Source: Ramlibacter monticola (GTDB lineage: Bacteria > Pseudomonadota > Gammaproteobacteria > Burkholderiales > Burkholderiaceae_C). From it: a stretch of DNA of 64,000 nucleotides. The DNA lies in contig NZ_JAEQNE010000006.1 of assembly GCF_016722785.1 (NCBI RefSeq), forward strand, positions 168,501-232,500, written 5' to 3'. The notes under the pieces are model-generated. The model saw only the letters and a list, made by a program, of their open reading frames with translations. It searched no databases and was not told the DNA's origin. Position numbers and translations under genes: made by a program. Positions 8,585-16,672 of the stretch are shown piece after piece. How positions within the stretch are numbered: position 1 is the stretch's first letter; every line of letters begins with the position of its first letter.

Positions 8585-9468
8585 CGACCGGGGCTCCCCT
8601 GCTGCAGCTTGCCCTCGAGGCAGTCCACCAGCAGTTGCGCGCCCTCGCCCAGGCGCGGGCCCGCGCGCATGACCACGTCGATGTGCGCCTGGTCCAGCGC
8701 GCAGACCTGGCCCGTGCGCAGCGCGGCGATGCGGCTCCAGCCGGGACGCGTGCGCAGCGAGGCGGCGTCGTTGCGCGCGACGATGATCACCTGCGGATCG
8801 GCCCGCACCACGAATTCGGGATTGAGCTTGGGGAAGGGCCCGAGCGAGGCCGGCACGATGTTCTCGGCACCCAGGCGCACCAGCAGTTCGCCGATGAAGG
8901 ACCCTTCGCTCGCGGCATAGGGCGTGCTGGACACCTCCACGTAGACGCGCGTGCCGCGGCGCTCCGCCGGCAGGCGCAGCGCGGCCTGCTGCACGTCGCG
9001 GTTGATCCGCAGCCACACCTCCTCCGGATCCCCGACGCCGAGCACCGGGCCGAGGGCCTGCAGCACGCGCCGCACGTCGCGCAGGGTGCGGGGCTCCAGC
9101 ACCAGCACGGTGAGGCCCAGCGCCTGCAGCCGCGGCAGGGCCCGCGAGGAGGCCGGCGCCAGGACCAGGTCCGGCCTGAGCGCCACGATGGCCTCGACCC
9201 GCGCGTCCTCCAGGCCGCCCACGCGGGGCAGCGCGTTCACGGCGGCGGGCCAGTTGGAGTAGTCGTCCACGCCCACCAGCCGGCCGCAGGCCCCGAGGGC
9301 GCACACGGTTTCGGTCAGCGCGGGCATCAGCGAGACGATGCGCTGGGGCGGCCGCGAAATGTCGACGCGCGCGCCCCGGTCGTCGATCACCTCCACGGCG
9401 CGGGCGGTGCCTGCCAGGAGGAAAAGGAACGCGGCGATCAAGGCCGCGAAAGCCCTGCGTTCACGCAT
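8581..9468 (-). CDS. btuF: Periplasmic cobalamin-binding protein (BtuF-like)
   Basis: 295-residue type III substrate-binding protein with a cleavable signal peptide (FAALIAAFLFLLAGTARA, residues 7-24). The mature part opens with VEVIDDRGARVDISRPPQRIVSLMPALTETVCALG, the standard BtuF/FepB entry. It should capture B12 in the periplasm and dock to BtuC, encoded immediately downstream with a 4-base overlap. A clearly related second copy lies at 12053-12916 in the same operon. Confidence 0.92.
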   Translation of the reverse strand: MRERRAFAALIAAFLFLLAGTARAVEVIDDRGARVDISRPPQRIVSLMPALTETVCALGACGRLVGVDDYSNWPAAVNALPRVGGLEDARVEAIVALRPDLVLAPASSRALPRLQALGLTVLVLEPRTLRDVRRVLQALGPVLGVGDPEEVWLRINRDVQQAALRLPAERRGTRVYVEVSSTPYAASEGSFIGELLVRLGAENIVPASLGPFPKLNPEFVVRADPQVIIVARNDAASLRTRPGWSRIAALRTGQVCALDQAHIDVVMRAGPRLGEGAQLLVDCLEGKLQQGSPGR

Positions 9469-9586
9469 GGCGGTGACTCCAGTCCAGCACTCCGAGCACG
9501 ATGTCGGGCCGCCGGTGTGCGATCTTCCCGGCGCCCGCGATGATACGGCCCCTGTCGAGGGGCTGCAGCGGCGGATCAAGGCACAC
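9461..9586 (-). CDS. Possible 41-residue ORF or relic of a cobalamin-binding protein
   Basis: A GTG-started frame sits between cobC and btuF with GAGGGG 7 bases upstream, and its TGA overlaps the btuF start region (CATGCGTGA). The peptide contains RIIAGAGKIAHRRPDIVLG, which resembles RIVADGAEIVRRNPDIVVG in the cobalamin-binding protein at 13475-14284. It could be a short coupled leader ORF or the fragment of a decayed paralogue. Reading frame and similarity are seen; expression and function are not shown. Confidence 0.3.
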   Translation of the reverse strand: MCLDPPLQPLDRGRIIAGAGKIAHRRPDIVLGVLDWSHRHA

Positions 9587-9599
9587 GCGGCATCCCCTC

Positions 9600-10154
9600 T
9601 TAGGCGTCCGTCACGGTGAACACGCGCGCTTCGCCGAAGCCCAGGCCCTCGCGCGGCCAGTCGGCGGCCGTGCGCGGGACGCCCTGCCCCGCCACCAGCA
9701 GGTGCAGCGCGCGCGCCACGCCTCCATGCGTGACCCACAGCCCGTCGCGGCCCGAGCGCCGCGCCTCGGCAAGCGCCGAAGCGACCCGAGCCATCAGTTC
9801 CGCCACGTTCTCGCGCCCGCCGAAGCGGTAGAGCGCGAAGTCCGCGGTCCAGCGCGCGTACTCCTCCTGCGCGATGGCACTCCAGCGCTGCCCTTCCCAG
9901 CATCCGAAGTCCAATTCCGCCAGCCGCGCGTCGTCCTGCCAGGTCAGGTCCGGACGAAGCTGCTGCAAGGCGACAGCCAGTTGCCGGCAGCGCTGCAGCG
10001 GCGAGCAGCGCGCGGCCAGGCCTCGCGGCACGGATGTCGCCAGCGCCGCGGCGGCCTGCTGCGTCGCCGCAGGATCCGCCTCGAGGTCGGACGCTCCATA
10101 GCACAGCCCCTCGGCCGCGATCGGCATGGCGTGGCGCACCAGCCAGAGCCTCAT
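9600..10154 (-). CDS. cobC: Alpha-ribazole-5'-phosphate phosphatase (CobC), histidine phosphatase family
   Basis: 184-residue phosphatase that removes the phosphate from alpha-ribazole phosphate or adenosylcobalamin 5'-phosphate in nucleotide-loop assembly. The phosphoglycerate-mutase-type catalytic residues are visible: LVRHAMP at the N-terminus (catalytic His), RCSPLQRC, the acid in LDFGCWEG, and the second His in WVTHGG. The start ATG overlaps the cobS stop by 4 bases; the longer upstream frame is discarded because the fold begins at MRLWLVRHA. The operon position makes CobC more likely than a generic phosphatase. Confidence 0.9.
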   Translation of the reverse strand: MRLWLVRHAMPIAAEGLCYGASDLEADPAATQQAAAALATSVPRGLAARCSPLQRCRQLAVALQQLRPDLTWQDDARLAELDFGCWEGQRWSAIAQEEYARWTADFALYRFGGRENVAELMARVASALAEARRSGRDGLWVTHGGVARALHLLVAGQGVPRTAADWPREGLGFGEARVFTVTDA

Positions 10155-10951
10155 GCCGCCGCCAGTGCGATGCCGAGGTAGCAGGCGAGTTCGCACACCT
10201 GCTGCGTCGCCCCGAGGCAATCGCCCGTGAAGCCCTGCAGCCGGCGACGGAACAGCCGCGCCATCCAGGCCAGCGCCAGGGCGGAGGCGCACAGCGGCGC
10301 CAGCACGAAGGCGGGGCCCTGCAGCCAGGCGCCGGCCCCCGCGGCCAGCGCGGTCCACGCCAGTGCGCCGGCCAGGGCGCCGCCGCCGATGGCCTCGGCC
10401 ATGGGCTTGGCCTTGCTGCCGGCCGCATCGCCGACATAGGGCAGCAAGCGGATCAGCACCAGCGGCCAGCCGCGCGAGAGGACGTGCGCCAGCACCAGTG
10501 CCGCAACCAGCATTCGCGCATCGATGGAACCGAGCAGTGCGAGCAGCGACACCTTGGCGGCCACGGCCAGCACCAGCGCCAGGACGCCGAAGGCGCCGGT
10601 GCGCGAGTCCTTCATGATCTCCAGCGCGCGCAGGCGATCCTGCGAGCCGCCCAGGCCGTCCGCGACGTCCGCCAGGCCGTCCTCGTGCAGCGCGCCGGTG
10701 AAGAGCACGGTGGCGACGGTGGACAGCACCGCGGCCACCAGCGGCGCGAACCCCACCGGCGGCAGCAGCACCAGCAGCCCGCCCGCCACCGCGGCGGCCA
10801 GCAGGCCGACCAGCAGGCCGACGCCGGGGAAGTGGGCCGCGCTCGCCCGCAGCATCGCCGGGCTGTAGCCCACCCAGGCGGCGAGCCGGCCCGTCACCGG
10901 CACGCGGGTGAAGAACTGCAAGGCCAGCAGGTAATGCCGCAGCGCGTTCAT
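10151..10951 (-). CDS. cobS: Adenosylcobinamide-GDP ribazoletransferase (cobalamin synthase CobS)
   Basis: Membrane enzyme (266 residues, six or more hydrophobic segments) joining adenosylcobinamide-GDP and alpha-ribazole (phosphate) to make adenosylcobalamin (phosphate). Diagnostic motifs are LHEDGLADVADGLGG near residue 90 and the MKDSRTGAFG metal/phosphate motif after it. It begins at the ATG overlapping the cobT stop (4 bases) and ends overlapping cobC. Confidence 0.96.
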   Translation of the reverse strand: MNALRHYLLALQFFTRVPVTGRLAAWVGYSPAMLRASAAHFPGVGLLVGLLAAAVAGGLLVLLPPVGFAPLVAAVLSTVATVLFTGALHEDGLADVADGLGGSQDRLRALEIMKDSRTGAFGVLALVLAVAAKVSLLALLGSIDARMLVAALVLAHVLSRGWPLVLIRLLPYVGDAAGSKAKPMAEAIGGGALAGALAWTALAAGAGAWLQGPAFVLAPLCASALALAWMARLFRRRLQGFTGDCLGATQQVCELACYLGIALAAA

Positions 10952-11982
10952 CGGTCCTGGCGGTCGGACACGCCGGCCGATTCGAAGCTCGCCATCTCGG
11001 ACAGGATGGCGCAGGCCGATTGCAGCAGCGGCCAGGCCAGCACCGCGCCCGAGCCCTCGCCCAGGCGCAGGCCGAGATCCAGCAGCGCGGATGCGCCGCT
11101 TCCCAGGTGGCGCAGCATCAGGGCATGGCCGCTCTCGCTGGAGCGATGCGAGAAGACGCAGCGCTGCGTCACGTGGGGCGCCAGCGCCTGCGCCACCAGC
11201 GCGGCGGCGCTGGAGATGAAGCCATCCACCACGATCACGCGGCGTTCGCCCGCCGCCTGCAGCACCGCGCCCACGAGAGTGGCGATCTCGAAGCCGCCGA
11301 AGGCCGCCAGTGCCTGCAGCGGCTCGCGTGCGCCGGCATGGCGCCGCTGCACTTCCTGCAGCACCGCGAGCTTGCGCGCGACGCCCGCTTCGTCCAGGCC
11401 GGTCCCTGCGCCGACGCAATCGGCCAGCGGCTGTCCCGTCAGGGCCGCCAGCAGCAGCGAGGCGGCGGAGGTGTTGCCGATGCCCATCTCGCCCAGCAGC
11501 AGGGCGTTACCGGGGAGGTCGCGCACGACGCCGCGGCCGTTGGCGAGGGCCTGCTCGCATTGCGCCGGCGTCATGGCCGCGCCTTGCGAGCTGTCGGCGG
11601 TGCCGGGACCCAGCTTGCGGACCAGCAGGCCGGGGCGCGGCGTGAAGTCGTGCCGGACGCCGCAGTCCACCACCGTGAGCGCCAGGCCATGCTGGCGCGC
11701 CAGCACGCTGACGGCGGCGCCGCCGGCGAGGAAGTTCTCCACCATCTGCCAGGTGACGTCGCTGGGATAGGCGGACACGCCGCGCGCGGCCAGGCCGTGG
11801 TCGCCGGCGCAGACCAGCACCTGCGGCTGCTCCAGGCGCGGCGTCTCGGTGCCGAGGACCAGCCCCAGCTGCACCGCCAGGGACTCCAGGCGACCCAGCG
11901 CGCCCAGCGGCTTGGTCTTGCGGTCGATCTTGTGCTGCAGGCGTTGCGCCAGCGCGGGGTCGTGCAGGTCGGGGATGTTCAT
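10948..11982 (-). CDS. cobT: Nicotinate-nucleotide:dimethylbenzimidazole phosphoribosyltransferase (CobT)
   Basis: Cytosolic enzyme activating the lower ligand base (5,6-dimethylbenzimidazole or an analogue) to alpha-ribazole phosphate. The length of 344 residues fits the family. Visible signatures are CAGDHGLAARGVSAYP, LLGEMGIGNTSAASLLLAAL and, near the C-terminus, RLGEGSGAVLAWPLL, which contains the catalytic Glu. It overlaps cobS by 4 bases. The chosen ATG begins MNIPDLHDPALAQRLQHKID, matching known N-termini; the longer frame upstream is a shadow. Confidence 0.96.
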   Translation of the reverse strand: MNIPDLHDPALAQRLQHKIDRKTKPLGALGRLESLAVQLGLVLGTETPRLEQPQVLVCAGDHGLAARGVSAYPSDVTWQMVENFLAGGAAVSVLARQHGLALTVVDCGVRHDFTPRPGLLVRKLGPGTADSSQGAAMTPAQCEQALANGRGVVRDLPGNALLLGEMGIGNTSAASLLLAALTGQPLADCVGAGTGLDEAGVARKLAVLQEVQRRHAGAREPLQALAAFGGFEIATLVGAVLQAAGERRVIVVDGFISSAAALVAQALAPHVTQRCVFSHRSSESGHALMLRHLGSGASALLDLGLRLGEGSGAVLAWPLLQSACAILSEMASFESAGVSDRQDR

Positions 11983-12052
11983 GTTGGCAGGTGAAAGTAA
12001 TGGGTCAGCCCGGCACGCCGGTCGGGGAACGCTGCGCTGTGCGTCTGCGCGC

Positions 12053-12916
12053 TCATCCACCCGCCTTCGCCGCCATGCATGCGGCCAGCAGCCGCGCGGC
12101 TTCCGCCATGCGCGGGCCGGGGCGCAGCAGCACGTCCGACTGCGCGTCGTCGAAGAGGCAGATGCGCTTCTCGCGCAGCGCCCGCAGGTTCGCCCAGCCG
12201 GGGCGCTGCGCGAGGCCAGGGGCATCGCGCAGCCCGATCAGGATCAGGTCGGGATCCGTCCTCACCACGAATTCGGGATTGACGAGGGGGAACGGTCCCA
12301 GCTCCGGGGCGACGATGTTGCGCGCGCCGAGACGTTGCAGGATCTCGCCGATGAAGGAGCCGGGGCCGGCGGCATAGGGCCCGGGGCCCACCTCGAAGTA
12401 GACGCGCGCGCCGCGCGCCGCCGCCGGCAGCGATCGCGCGGCGGCGGCGACGCCGGCATCGATGTCGCGCCAGAGCCGCTGCGCATCGCGCACTTCCAGC
12501 AGCCGGCCCAGCGTCTCCGCGACCCGCTGCACCTCCGCGGCGGTGCGGGGCTCCAGCGCCAGCACCTTCAGTCCCAGCGCCTCCAGCCGCGGCGCGCCGC
12601 CCGAGGACGTGGCCATCAGCACCACGTCGGGCCTGAGCGCGACCACGGCCTCGATGTTGGGATCTTCTCCGCCGCCCACCTGGGGCAGTGCCTGCACCGC
12701 CGCGGGAAAGTTGGAGTAGCGATCCACGCCGACCAGGCGGGCACATTCGCCCAGTTCGCAGACCGTTTCCGTCAGGGACGGCAGCAGGCTCACGATGCGC
12801 CGCGGCGACCGGGGCAGCGTCACGCCGACGCCCCGGTCGTCGGTCAGCCTGAGTTCCGCCGCGGCCGGCAGGGCCAGCCCCAGAGCCAGCGCCAGGGCGC
12901 CGAGAATCCTCTTCAC
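12053..12916 (-). CDS. Second periplasmic cobalamin-binding protein (BtuF-like)
   Basis: 287-residue binding protein, clearly a paralogue of the BtuF at 8581-9468 (shared RIVSLLPSLTETVCELG, NPEFVVRTDP and similar stretches). The signal peptide (ILGALALALGLALPAAA) is predicted from sequence. It starts with GTG, and GTGA overlaps the cobU stop, which settles the start. It may widen the corrinoid range of the shared BtuCD or deliver a different form such as cobinamide; that division of labour is inferred. Confidence 0.9.
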   Translation of the reverse strand: MKRILGALALALGLALPAAAELRLTDDRGVGVTLPRSPRRIVSLLPSLTETVCELGECARLVGVDRYSNFPAAVQALPQVGGGEDPNIEAVVALRPDVVLMATSSGGAPRLEALGLKVLALEPRTAAEVQRVAETLGRLLEVRDAQRLWRDIDAGVAAAARSLPAAARGARVYFEVGPGPYAAGPGSFIGEILQRLGARNIVAPELGPFPLVNPEFVVRTDPDLILIGLRDAPGLAQRPGWANLRALREKRICLFDDAQSDVLLRPGPRMAEAARLLAACMAAKAGG

Positions 12917-13482
12917 GGATGCCCTTTCACGGGGACGGGGAGACCCGCGACCATCAGCGTCACGCGCTCGCAGGCCCGCGCGCCCTGCTGGTTCAAGCGG
13001 CCCAGCGCGTCGACGAAGGCGCGCGTCTCGCGGCCCATCGGCACCACGCCCAGGCCGATCTCGTTGCTCACCAGCACCAGGGGCCCGGCGGCCGCGGCGA
13101 CGGCGTGCGCCATCAGTTCCTCCTCCGGCGCCGGCAGCGCCACGTTCCCGGGGGGCGGCATCATGCGCGCCGTCAGCCACAGGGTGAGGCAGTCCACCAC
13201 GACCAGCGTGCCGGGACGGCTGTGCGCGGCGATCGCGCGCACGATGTCCTGCGGTTCCTCCACCGTCTCCATGGCCGGCACGCGCCGCGCGCGGTCCTGC
13301 CGGTGGCGCTCGATCCGCGCGCGCATCTCCTCGCCCCAGGCTTGCGCGGTCGCGATGTACACGGCCCGGTGCGCCGCCGACTGCGCCAGCCAGGCAGCCG
13401 CCAGCGCCTCGGCACGCGAGGTCTTGCCGCTCTTCTGGCCGCCCAGGATCAGCTCGCTGCGCGCCACCCGCAGATCATCCAT
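12913..13482 (-). CDS. cobU: Adenosylcobinamide kinase / adenosylcobinamide-phosphate guanylyltransferase (CobU/CobP)
   Basis: Bifunctional enzyme that phosphorylates adenosylcobinamide and then transfers GMP, needed both for synthesis and for cobinamide salvage. 189 residues. The P-loop is GGQKSGKTS near residue 14, slightly divergent from the usual GGARSGKS. The C-terminal signature VSNEIGLGVVPMGRETRAF followed by LGRLNQ is diagnostic. Overlaps the upstream binding-protein gene by 8 bases and the downstream btuF-like gene by 4. Confidence 0.95.
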   Translation of the reverse strand: MDDLRVARSELILGGQKSGKTSRAEALAAAWLAQSAAHRAVYIATAQAWGEEMRARIERHRQDRARRVPAMETVEEPQDIVRAIAAHSRPGTLVVVDCLTLWLTARMMPPPGNVALPAPEEELMAHAVAAAAGPLVLVSNEIGLGVVPMGRETRAFVDALGRLNQQGARACERVTLMVAGLPVPVKGHP

Positions 13483-14284
13483 GCGCGCGGCTCCAGGCCA
13501 GGACGATGCGATGCAGCTGCTCCACGCCGTCAGTCAACGCGGCCGGTCCGGGCTGCAGGATGTCGGCGGACTTGATCTCGAACAACTGGCCGTCGCGCAC
13601 CGCGTTCACGCCCTCCCAGCCGGGGCGCGCGGCCACCTTCTCCGGGCGGAACTTCTTGCCGCACCAGGAACCGACGACGATGTCGGGATTGCGGCGCACG
13701 ATCTCCGCGCCGTCGGCGACGATGCGGTCCCTGCCCAGCGGGGCGCGCGCCAGCTCGGGAAAGACGTCGTCGCCGCCGGCGATGGCCGTGAGTTCCGACA
13801 CCCAGCGGATGGCGCTGATGTGCGGCTCGTCCCATTCCTCGAAGAAGACGCGCGGCCGGCGCGGCAGGGCCCGGCCCGCGGCTTCGATCTCCAGCAGGCG
13901 CGCGCGCATCCCCTCCAGCAGGCGCAGGCCATCGTCGGCCCGGCCCACCATCGCCGCCACCTGGTACAGCATGGCGAAGATCTCCTCCACGCTGCGCTGG
14001 TTGAAGATGGTGACCTGCACGCCCTTGCGCACCAGTTCCGCGGCGATGTCGGCCTGCAGGTCGGAGAAGCCGAACACGCAGTCCGGCCGCAGTTCCAGGA
14101 TCCTGTCGATCTTCGCGCTGAGGAAGGCGCTGACCCGGGGCTTCTCCTCGCGGGCGCGGCGCGGCCGCACCGTGTAGCCGGAAATGCCCACGATGCGCGC
14201 CTCCTCGCCGAGGAGGTACAGCCACTCGGTGGCTTCCTCGGTGAGGCAGACGATGCGGCGGGGGCCGCGCGCGATCTCCAGCAT
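13475..14284 (-). CDS. Cobalamin-binding protein, BtuF fold, without a signal peptide
   Basis: 269-residue member of the BtuF/type III binding-protein fold (RRIVCLTEEATEWLYLLGE, LRPDCVFGFSDLQADIAAELV, GDDVFPELARAPLGRDRIV). Unlike the other two binding proteins in the operon it begins directly with the domain (MLEIARGPRRIV) and has no export signal, so it is probably cytosolic, unless a start lying inside btuB is used. A role in corrinoid handling is inferred from its position second in a B12-riboswitch operon. Fold confident, location and role less so. Confidence 0.82.
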   Translation of the reverse strand: MLEIARGPRRIVCLTEEATEWLYLLGEEARIVGISGYTVRPRRAREEKPRVSAFLSAKIDRILELRPDCVFGFSDLQADIAAELVRKGVQVTIFNQRSVEEIFAMLYQVAAMVGRADDGLRLLEGMRARLLEIEAAGRALPRRPRVFFEEWDEPHISAIRWVSELTAIAGGDDVFPELARAPLGRDRIVADGAEIVRRNPDIVVGSWCGKKFRPEKVAARPGWEGVNAVRDGQLFEIKSADILQPGPAALTDGVEQLHRIVLAWSRAHG

Positions 14285-14294
14285 GGCGGCGAGC

Positions 14295-16100
14295 TTACTT
14301 CGGCTGCCAGCGCAGCGTGAGGTAGAAGGCGCGACCCGCCTGGTTGTAGCCCAGGGCGGTCTCGTACTCGCGGTCGGCGAGGTTGTTGACCTTGGCCTGC
14401 AGGCTCCAGTCGCGCGCCAGCTGCCAGTCGGCGTAGAGGTCGATGGTGGCGTAGCCGGCGAGCCGGTTCGCATTGGCGGCGTCGTCGAAGCGTTCGCCGG
14501 CTGCCAGCACCTTGCCGCCGAAAGTCCAGGCGCCCTGGGTCCAGTCCGCTCCCGCGGTCACCTGCTCCTTGGCGCGGCGCGGCAACTGCGTGCCATCGCC
14601 TTCGTTGCGCGGGTCCAGCAGGTCCAGCGAGCCGCGCAGCGCCAGGCGGCCGAAGGCCCCGGTGTAGCCCAGCGTCCAGCCGTCGATGCGCGCGTGCGGG
14701 ATGTTCTGCGGCAGCGTGGTGTTGGTCATGAAGCCGCGGATGCGGTTGTCGAAGCGCACCAGCTGCACCTGGTGGCCGTCCTGCGCCCAGGTGAGCGCGA
14801 GGTCGTAGTTGCGGCCCTTCTCCGGTTGCAGGTCGGGGTTGCCGAAGTCGGGGAAATACAGCTGGTTGAACGAGGGCGCGACGAAGCTCGTGCCGTAGGA
14901 GGCGCTGGCGCGCCACGCGGGCGTGATGCGGTAGCCGTAGCCGGCGAAACCGGTGGTGGCGCCGCCGAACTGGGAGTTGTCGTCGCGGCGCAGGTTGACC
15001 TGCCAGCTGTGCGGGCCGCTGTCCCCGCTGATGCCGGCGAAGACGGCGTTGATGGTCCGCTGCTTGACCGTGTAGTCGACCGAGCCGCTCACGCGCTGCA
15101 CGCGGTGCTCCAGGCCCGCCAGCACGACGCCGAGCGGCGTGCCGATGTCGTTCTGCCAGACCCACTCGGTCTGCGCCGTCTTGAAGGCGCCGGGGAAGCT
15201 CGCGACGATGCTGTTGGAGGTGTCCTCGCCCTGGTTCACGCGCAGCGAGGTCTGCCAGTTCGCCGTGGGCCGGCCCTTGACGCCTGCATGGGCCGCGAGG
15301 GCACGGATCGCCGAGCGGGAGTCGAAGCCCGGGCCGTCGTCGATCCAGGTGATGCCGTCGGAGTAGAGCGCGCCGGCGTCCACCGTCCAGCCGCGGCCCA
15401 GGTCGTACTGCAAGGAGCCGTTGACCGCGTTCTGCTCGAACGGGTCGTCATCCGGGTTGAAGTTGCCGAAGGGCTCGCGCGGGTTGGTGGCGGAGAAGCC
15501 GTGCTCGCGCGTGCGCTGCACGCTCAGGGTGTAGCCCAGGCCGCCCTGCCCGCCCGTGAGGCCGGCCGCGCCGGTGGCGTGCCCGTAGGTGCCGGCGGTG
15601 AGCGAGGCGAAGGGATGAAAGCCCTCGCGCCCCTTGCGGGTGAAGATCTGCACCACGCCGCCGACGCCGTCGCTGCCGTAGAGCGCGGAGGCCGGCCCCT
15701 TGAGGATCTCGATGCGTTCGATCATTTCCACCGGGATCCCGTCCCAGCTGGGAATGCCGGCGGTGGCCGAGCCGACGCGCACGCCGTCCACCAGCAGGAT
15801 GGTGTGGCGGTCCTCGGTGCCGCGGATGAACACGCTGGACTGCTTGCCCAGGCCGCCGTTGGCCGCCATCTGCAGGCCGGCGTTGCGGGCCAGCAGCTCG
15901 GCGAGCGTGCGCGCCGTCGAGGCTTCGATCTGGTCGCGGCCGATCACGGTGACGTCGCTCACCAGTTCGTCGGCGCGGCTGCCGACGCGGTTGGCGGTGA
16001 CGACGGTTTCCCGCAAGGTCGGCTGGGCCCAGGCGGGCAGGGAGGCGACGGCAAGCGGCAGCAGCATCGCCCGTGCGCAAGCCGTGGATCTGATTTTCAT
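14295..16100 (-). CDS. btuB: TonB-dependent outer-membrane cobalamin receptor (BtuB)
   Basis: 601-residue outer-membrane receptor for B12, energised by TonB. A signal peptide ends near AWA-QP; the TonB box ETVVTANR follows about residue 32, then the plug domain (LLVDGVRVG, VEMIERIEILKGPASALYGSDGVGGVVQIFT) and a barrel rich in alternating aromatic strands. The ATG at 16100 gives this signal peptide. It is the first gene after the cobalamin riboswitch, the typical arrangement for repression by excess B12. The end (LTLRWQPK) lacks the common terminal Phe. Confidence 0.95.
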   Translation of the reverse strand: MKIRSTACARAMLLPLAVASLPAWAQPTLRETVVTANRVGSRADELVSDVTVIGRDQIEASTARTLAELLARNAGLQMAANGGLGKQSSVFIRGTEDRHTILLVDGVRVGSATAGIPSWDGIPVEMIERIEILKGPASALYGSDGVGGVVQIFTRKGREGFHPFASLTAGTYGHATGAAGLTGGQGGLGYTLSVQRTREHGFSATNPREPFGNFNPDDDPFEQNAVNGSLQYDLGRGWTVDAGALYSDGITWIDDGPGFDSRSAIRALAAHAGVKGRPTANWQTSLRVNQGEDTSNSIVASFPGAFKTAQTEWVWQNDIGTPLGVVLAGLEHRVQRVSGSVDYTVKQRTINAVFAGISGDSGPHSWQVNLRRDDNSQFGGATTGFAGYGYRITPAWRASASYGTSFVAPSFNQLYFPDFGNPDLQPEKGRNYDLALTWAQDGHQVQLVRFDNRIRGFMTNTTLPQNIPHARIDGWTLGYTGAFGRLALRGSLDLLDPRNEGDGTQLPRRAKEQVTAGADWTQGAWTFGGKVLAAGERFDDAANANRLAGYATIDLYADWQLARDWSLQAKVNNLADREYETALGYNQAGRAFYLTLRWQPK

Positions 16101-16125
16101 TGGAGACAAGGGATCGAACACCCGG

Positions 16126-16143
16126 GCCGGCTTCCCCGCCGGC
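16126..16143 (-). promoter_or_regulatory. Hairpin in the btuB leader near the ribosome-binding region
   Basis: GCCGGC and GCCGGC arms around a GGGGAA loop form a stable stem about 26 bases before the btuB ATG. A second strong hairpin (CCGCGCG, loop, CGCGCGG, about 16161-16180) lies just upstream. These are candidate parts of the riboswitch expression platform. Neither is followed by a T-run, which favours translational or Rho-linked control; this is inference. Confidence 0.45.
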
Positions 16144-16184
16144 GCATTGGGCGAAATGTCCGCGCGCTTGCACGCGCGGCCTCT

Positions 16185-16415
16185 TCGTTGGCCGGTATCC
16201 GGGCTGGCGGAAGAACGTTCCATCGCCTTCCCGGCTGCGCTGTTTCAGGCGCCTGCCAGTGGCTTTCGAGGATGGAAGTGGGCAAGGCCCGCGGGCCTCG
16301 CCCTCCGCTTACCGTTGCGGGGGCAGCGCAGGTTGGCCTTTCGCGCGGCGCGCGGCAGGCCCCCTGCTTCCCGTTGAACTGCGGCATGCGAACCACACCG
16401 CGAGCACCAACCCGA
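16185..16415 (-). ncRNA. Cobalamin (B12) riboswitch
   Basis: Reading the minus strand, the conserved B12-riboswitch blocks appear in order: a GGTGCTC segment, the CTGCCCCCGCAACGGTAAGCG core (complement of about 16305-16327), the GCCACTGG box (16256-16263), CCGGGAAGGCG, and the closing GCCAGCCCGGATACCGGCC segment (16190-16208). The element sits 85-315 bases before btuB and should lower expression of the downstream operon when adenosylcobalamin is plentiful. Boundaries are approximate. Confidence 0.93.
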
Positions 16416-16459
16416 GGATTCTAAAGCAGCGGCCGACACAAAACCCTACAATCGCGGCC

Positions 16460-16672
16460 ATGGCCAGCGGCTCCCAGATCGACCTCCTCGTCGAACGCGT
16501 CGAGCGTTTGCTCGTGCGCTACGAGGAGCTGCAGCGCACCAACGCGCTGCTCGCCGAACAGGTGGAGCTGCTCACGACCGAGCGCGACTCGCTGAAGTCG
16601 CGCCTCTCGGCCGCCCGCGCGCGCGTCGACGCGCTGCTGGAACGCCTGCCCGATCTCAACACGCCCGCATGA
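16460..16672 (+). CDS. Small coiled-coil protein, ZapB-like / TIGR02449 family
   Basis: 70-residue, nearly all-helical protein with heptad-like spacing (DLLVERVERLLVRYEELQRTN, then LLAEQVELLTTERDSLKSRL), predicted to form a coiled coil. Proteins of this type are encoded immediately before zapA in many betaproteobacteria and are thought to take part in Z-ring assembly; that role is inherited from the family. Its TGA overlaps the zapA ATG by 4 bases. Confidence 0.88.
   Translation: MASGSQIDLLVERVERLLVRYEELQRTNALLAEQVELLTTERDSLKSRLSAARARVDALLERLPDLNTPA

Noticed and set aside
4688..8920. A 1410-codon open frame on the plus strand
   Set aside because: Antisense to cobQ, btuD and btuC; low-complexity His/Arg/Gln/Ala sequence with no fold motifs.
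9469..9599. A second cobalamin riboswitch before btuF
   Set aside because: Only about 130 bases are available and none of the conserved blocks (GCCACTGG, CCCCCGCAAC) is present.
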